Part shown: one piece after another, positions 59,476 through 64,000 of the stretch | Layout of the letters: the number at the start of each line of letters is the position of its first letter | Numbering within the stretch: position 1 is the first letter of the stretch | Assembly: GCA_026874595.1 (NCBI GenBank) | Contig: CM049306.1 | Span: 49,108,019 to 49,172,018, forward strand | Reading direction: 5' to 3' | Source: Sipunculus nudus | Lineage: Eukaryota; Annelida; Sipuncula; Golfingiida; Sipunculidae | Length of the DNA stretch: 64,000 nucleotides | Made by a program: the position numbers and the translations under genes | Notes under the pieces: generated by a model | Told to the model about the DNA's origin: nothing | What the model saw: only the letters and a program-made list of their open reading frames with translations | Databases searched by the model: none

Positions 59476-61689
59476 CAATATTCGTGAAATTGGGAAGGGG
59501 CCTTTGTGTATTCTTACATCGTACAAGTCCAGGGCACCAGGGTATTTTGTATTGTTCAGTTTCCACATTCTAGTACAGTATTGATTGGTTGTAATACTGG
59601 AATTCAAGTCGCAAGCTGACAATATACTTTGCCCATAAGTAAATAATCTAACTTCATCGACCATTCATATCAAGGCTAAACGCCGTAAAACATGCTTTGG
59701 TATGAACTTCGAAACATTTTGTTCCGTTTTCTTTTCAATAATTATACATATATATTGTTATATTTTCGTCCATAATACATAAATAAAATTCATTAATATT
59801 AATAATATTCTGTATATACAAACTCGAGATCAACTCTTTAAGGTTTGAACAGAAAAATTTAAAAAAAAAACTCTTTCTCTGATGGCCCTGGTCACTTGGC
59901 TTTATAAAGGTCGGCCTTATAGGCCATATTTTATGCTGACAAGGAGGGCTAGATAACAAATGCGTGCAGTTTTAAAATTTCCTTAACATACACTAGCCGG
60001 GTACAAGTCTAGACGCTGATAGAAAGCAACATTTGATGAGATGAAAGAGTTTATTTTGGGTCAATGCGGTTGACTTTAAATAGCACAAAAACACAGCAAA
60101 ACATTTCCATTTGCTGATTATAATGGCTCATCTTGGTCAGAGAGAAATTATGAAGGGATTATGCATTTGGCAGATGATGATGATACTGGCGATGACGACC
60201 CAGGATCCGTGAGCGGGGGGTTCATGGCGGGCATAAACTCTGTTCCTGTGCCTGTTTACGGGTGTTCCGGCTTCTGCGCTGTACCTGCTACTGTCCGTGC
60301 TCATCATCTACTTCTCTTACCCCCCCCCCCCCCCTCATGGGCACGCTAGTGGCTGAAACAACCCTTTGCTTGGTTTGGTAGCATCTGCGTCTAGGGCTTC
60401 AATCAAAATTCTACGCCCAGGTAACCGGTCTAAGACCCTTCTAACTGGAGGGCTTGATACATCTTTAGTCAGGATTATGCATTGTGTTATGTAGCATTTC
60501 CTGTTTTAAACCAAAATATAAACTTTTAACTCTGCATTAATTCTCTTTCTACAGATAAGTCCCTCTATACAAAAAACGTCAGTAGAACATATCGTACATT
60601 ATCGTCTTAAATACTGATACCTTCATACTTGTGCAGGACAATGGTCTTAAATAGGGTAGGAGGTTAGTCAGAAGTTGCGGTATTTTGCATTCTGCTGCTT
60701 AAACTATTTATGATAAGGCTTTCATTATTGTCTCTGCTAGGAGGGTATGTGTTTATCCCCGTTCATGTGTGTATTTGTTTGTTTGTTCAAAACATTACTC
60801 ACGCAGTCATTAACGGAATCTCATCAAATGTTAATGCTATTTCGGGAAGGGGAGAATGAAGAATGGGGTGGATTTTGGTGTGGTTCTGGAATATGATCCG
60901 GATTCAGTAATTTCATCAAGAAATATTGACACATGTTCAGTGAATGAACTTGGGAATGTAGGCAAATTAAGTGAACGCAAACACGGTTTTGAGAGCGTCC
61001 TACGTTAGGAACTAGTTTTACTGTAACAAGGCCTACTTGCCTAATGCGAACCTGTGCAAAATTTGGGAGTTTGAATGTTTATTTTAAAATTTAATGTTGA
61101 TCCTCTCATGTCCTGCATATCTACTTTAGTCTTTATAATTTCGGACGTTTCGTACCTGCACGTTTCGGACTAGGACATTTTAAAACTAGGATGTATCAGT
61201 CAGGATATTTTGGATATGTTCTTTTTGCCAGGGAGGGATAATAGGACAGATGAACGGATAAATCTAAGTCCCCCGCGACCCCTCTAAATCCGCACTTACC
61301 TGACGTTTGGGTTATTCTATGAAAAAGTGGTCCATTGACGTCTATTGGTACATAAATAACACAAACGTATATATCTTTTGCAACTGATGTACAAATGTTT
61401 TTTATACAATCATTACAAAGTTGTAAATTCCTAAAATGTGCACTTCAGAGCTACAACTGCTGTTATTAACACATTTTATCATTTTGAAATGGGGAAAATC
61501 GTCATTTCTGTTATTTCTTTTTGTACTGTCTAATTGCATAATCATAATAATTAGTCTTCTTGACTTAAGGACAAGCCTGGGATGCATGCATACTAATTAA
61601 CAAGCGGTCCATGGGCCATGACGCTCATCTGAATTCCACATACAGACGATGTATGTATAAATAATCAATGTTATGATCTAAAAAAAGAT
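59476..61689. other. Spacer, no gene recognised
   Basis: Contains a GC-richer patch at 60160-60350 with a poly-C tract at 60320-60334. The short frame there (60161-60349) is unrecognised. No repeat partner noticed. Confidence 0.4.
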
Positions 61690-63500
61690 GTTAAGGAACC
61701 TTGAACAATGAAAAGAATGACTCCAGAGTTCTCAGAATCATGCTTTTTTGTCCATAGGCCTTAAAAATAGCATATCGCGACCATATTTAGGGTTTCCGAG
61801 AAGATTTACCAGAAATCCCTATTTTTCTATGTCCAACTTTTACTATCTGTGTCCATCTAAATAAACGGGTGCTAAATTCTCACAGAATATTGGGCACACT
61901 GACCTTATTAAGGGGTTTCAAGATCATTTTACAGGGCCCTCCTTGAATCTTAAATAAATTAGAAGGGTCTCGGTAAAGCTACTACGAATTGTGTACGTCT
62001 AATAGAGTGCTATAAGCCTGCTCTTTCGCAAAGTTCACAGAACGTAGTGACACTGACCTTATTTCAGATGTCCAAGACATTTTTACAGGGGTATCCCCGG
62101 ATCTTAATCAAATAGAAGTTTTCGTATCTAACTGAAATAAAATGTGCAAATCTGATATATACGGAAGTCAAATCATGTTATATTACATATCTTGCAGAAT
62201 ATAGGTCAAAGTGACCAAATTTTGGTTGTCCGAGGAGAAATTATATACATTGTACAATAAATAAAACTTGTTAAGATTTAGGCCTCGTCTGACTTTCTGG
62301 CTGCTCAAAATTAGGTTTTTCATAGCTCACAGAATATAATCCACCATGAGCTAATCTCAGGTGTTGATAGAAATTTGCCCAAGACCTCTTGATTTTTTAG
62401 GTAGAAGGTTCTAGGTCCACCTGTTATAATTTGTGCCTATCATTGTACAAATTTTTTTTAAAGCTTTAAGAATATATGTCACAGTGATTTTATTACAGGG
62501 ATCATTGCCTAGGACCTTGAATTTACATTGAAATTTAAGTCTGGATGCTCAAAATCTTGTTTTTGGCCAGTCACCATGACTACGTTTCAGGTTTCCAAGG
62601 AGACTTGGCCAAGACCTACCGAGTGATCAATAAGAAGATTCCAAGACTTATGGATATATTTTGTCTGACTGTCATGGTGTTCAAATAATTGTTTGTCCAT
62701 AGCTAACAGAATATCGGTCAGTATGACCTAATTTCAGGTATCCAAGGATATCTGCTAAGGATCCCCCTTGATATTATGCTAGAAGATTTAAGGGCGAATG
62801 GGAAAAATTCTAGCTGGACTGACTGCTCAAAATTATGCTTCTGATCAGTAGCAGAATATATGTCACCATGAACTTTTTGTAAACTTCAAAGAAGATTTCC
62901 TAGGACCTCTCTTGATGCTGCCTTAGAAGATTCTTTCACTAATGCATACAATTTGTGCCCATCAAATCATCTTTTTGGCCTGTAGCTTGCAGTTTTTAGG
63001 TAAATGTAACCGAATTCCAGGATTCCATTGAGGTTTGCCTAGGATCTCCTGGATATTCGTCAATAAAAAGATTCTACACCTAACAGATTTAATTTCTGCC
63101 CTATCTGACAGCCTGGATGCTCAAATTCATGTTGTTCGTGCATGGCTCGCAAAATATGGGTCATCATGACCTAGTTTCAGGTTTCTAACGAGATTTGTCC
63201 GGAACCTACATGGATATTGTGTATGAAGATTCTCAAGCTTATAAAGGATACAAATTGTGCACTGCCTGGGTGCTCATAGTCATGATTTTGGTCTGTAGTT
63301 CGCAGAATATGGGTTACCATGACCTAGTTTCAGGTTTCTTGGGAGATTTGCCCAGAACCACCCTCGGTGTTACAATAGAAGATTCTAGGCCTAATGGATA
63401 CAATTTGTGCCCATCTGGCTATCTGGGAGCTTAAATTCATGTTTTCAGCCCATAGCCTCAAAATGGTAGGTCACCATGACCTAATTTTAGGTTTACCAAT
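61690..63500 (+). repeat. Highly diverged tandem array, period about 150 bp
   Basis: A block resembling CCATGACCTAATTTCAGGTTTCC recurs near 61790, 61900, 62058, 62213, 62345, 62483, 62575, 62723, 62863, 63005, 63166, 63318 and 63476. Each is followed at constant order by a GAxxTTxxCCxxGACCTCC-like block, GATxTTxxTxTAGAAGATT, an AATTTGTGCC-like block, CTGGxTGCTCAAA and CATAGCTCxCAGAATAT. Spacing is 130-160 bp. Units are perhaps 60-75% alike, so simple repeat search could miss it. Frames such as 63195-63434 arise inside units and are not conserved. Confidence 0.75.
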
Positions 63501-64000
63501 ATCAATTTACCGGTATGAATTTCACAGAGTAATGTCCAAAGAAGATTAGGCTCGTTTTCCTATAATGTTAGAATAAGAAATCTCATTTCTGTTACCCTAG
63601 TCATTGATGTTACACTTTATCATTTGTGTTACGATTAGGTTCTTCTTATATTATCTATGCTTCCATTTGTGTGTTACCTTTCATATGTCGAATAAACCTT
63701 TATATTACTTAGCTTGATTTATTTTCAAATGATGGGTCATATACATCCATTTGCTTTTACGTTATTGAAATTGTTAAACGATTTTTAGCGTCATACATAT
63801 TACGTTTGCCTGTGAAAGTAATCCCTGAACGGTAATCGTCAGACCGGTAATTATTATTTTAGTATGCAGTGTACCAGAGACATGTTTTCTTTCAGAGGGG
63901 CTTTTACTTACTGGGCAGATTAATTGCTTTGCTGAAACGATGTTGTGTCTTGTGAAAGAAATGATTTTTATATCTACCCTCCATTCAATAAACGTCAGTT
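63501..64000. other. Spacer at right edge
   Basis: AT-rich, no feature recognised. Confidence 0.4.

Noticed and set aside
63195-63434. 79-codon frame as a gene
   Set aside because: Lies across two units of the diverged tandem array and is not maintained in other units.

Overview
This window looks like gene-poor nuclear DNA from a metazoan, probably a marine invertebrate. A mollusc is my best guess, held weakly. The reasons are AT-rich sequence, many (TA)n, (CT)n and poly-C/poly-G tracts, no compact gene layout, and a mixture of eukaryotic mobile elements: a LINE reverse transcriptase, a LINE C-terminal zinc finger, LTRs, a tRNA-derived SINE, MITEs and a long-TIR DNA transposon. I found no intact host protein gene, no rRNA and no convincing functional tRNA. 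Most open frames are repeat translations or chance; multi-exon genes with short exons could be missed by eye.

Layout. 1-3880: a 27-bp minisatellite with higher-order duplications, running off the left edge. 3.9-24.5 kb: mostly unique AT-rich DNA with pairs of diverged interspersed repeats (5.5/7.3 kb, 8.85/9.35/21.4 kb, a TIR-bearing MITE at 10.47/14.96 kb, 18.0/20.2 kb) and a LINE C-terminal fragment at 17.0 kb (minus). 24.5-28.5 kb: a perfect palindrome matching the E2F consensus, two MITEs in inverted orientation, and a Harbinger-like element with a TAA target duplication. 28.5-35.5 kb: largely featureless, with a 20-bp minisatellite at 34.1 kb. 35.5-41 kb: a dispersed repeat, TA-bracketed modules, an LTR fragment and a SINE. 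41.2-53.2 kb: a 3-4 kb segmental duplication in direct orientation. Between its copies sits a dead LINE split by a 1058-bp solo LTR with a 4-bp target duplication; the second copy carries another LTR and a MITE whose insertion sites are still empty in the first copy.

The most interesting object is at 53254-58339: an apparent DNA transposon of about 5.1 kb with unusually long (about 750 bp), internally repeated terminal inverted repeats. Between them on the minus strand is one decayed gene. Its successive frames rebuild a single protein with an N-terminal Cys/His region, a core with conserved aspartates, and a C-terminal cysteine-rich motif of tesmin/TSO1 CXC spacing. I recognise this protein from memory as a widespread uncharacterised invertebrate family; its placement inside long TIRs suggests that the family is transposon-encoded. 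The right end holds an inverted pair of small decayed coding-like segments (59.0/59.5 kb) and a very diverged tandem array of about 150-bp period (61.7-63.5 kb).

Nothing here works as an operon or pathway. The logic of the region is layered insertion: a segmental duplication, then LINE, LTR, MITE and DNA-transposon insertions, several datable by nesting or by paralogous empty sites.
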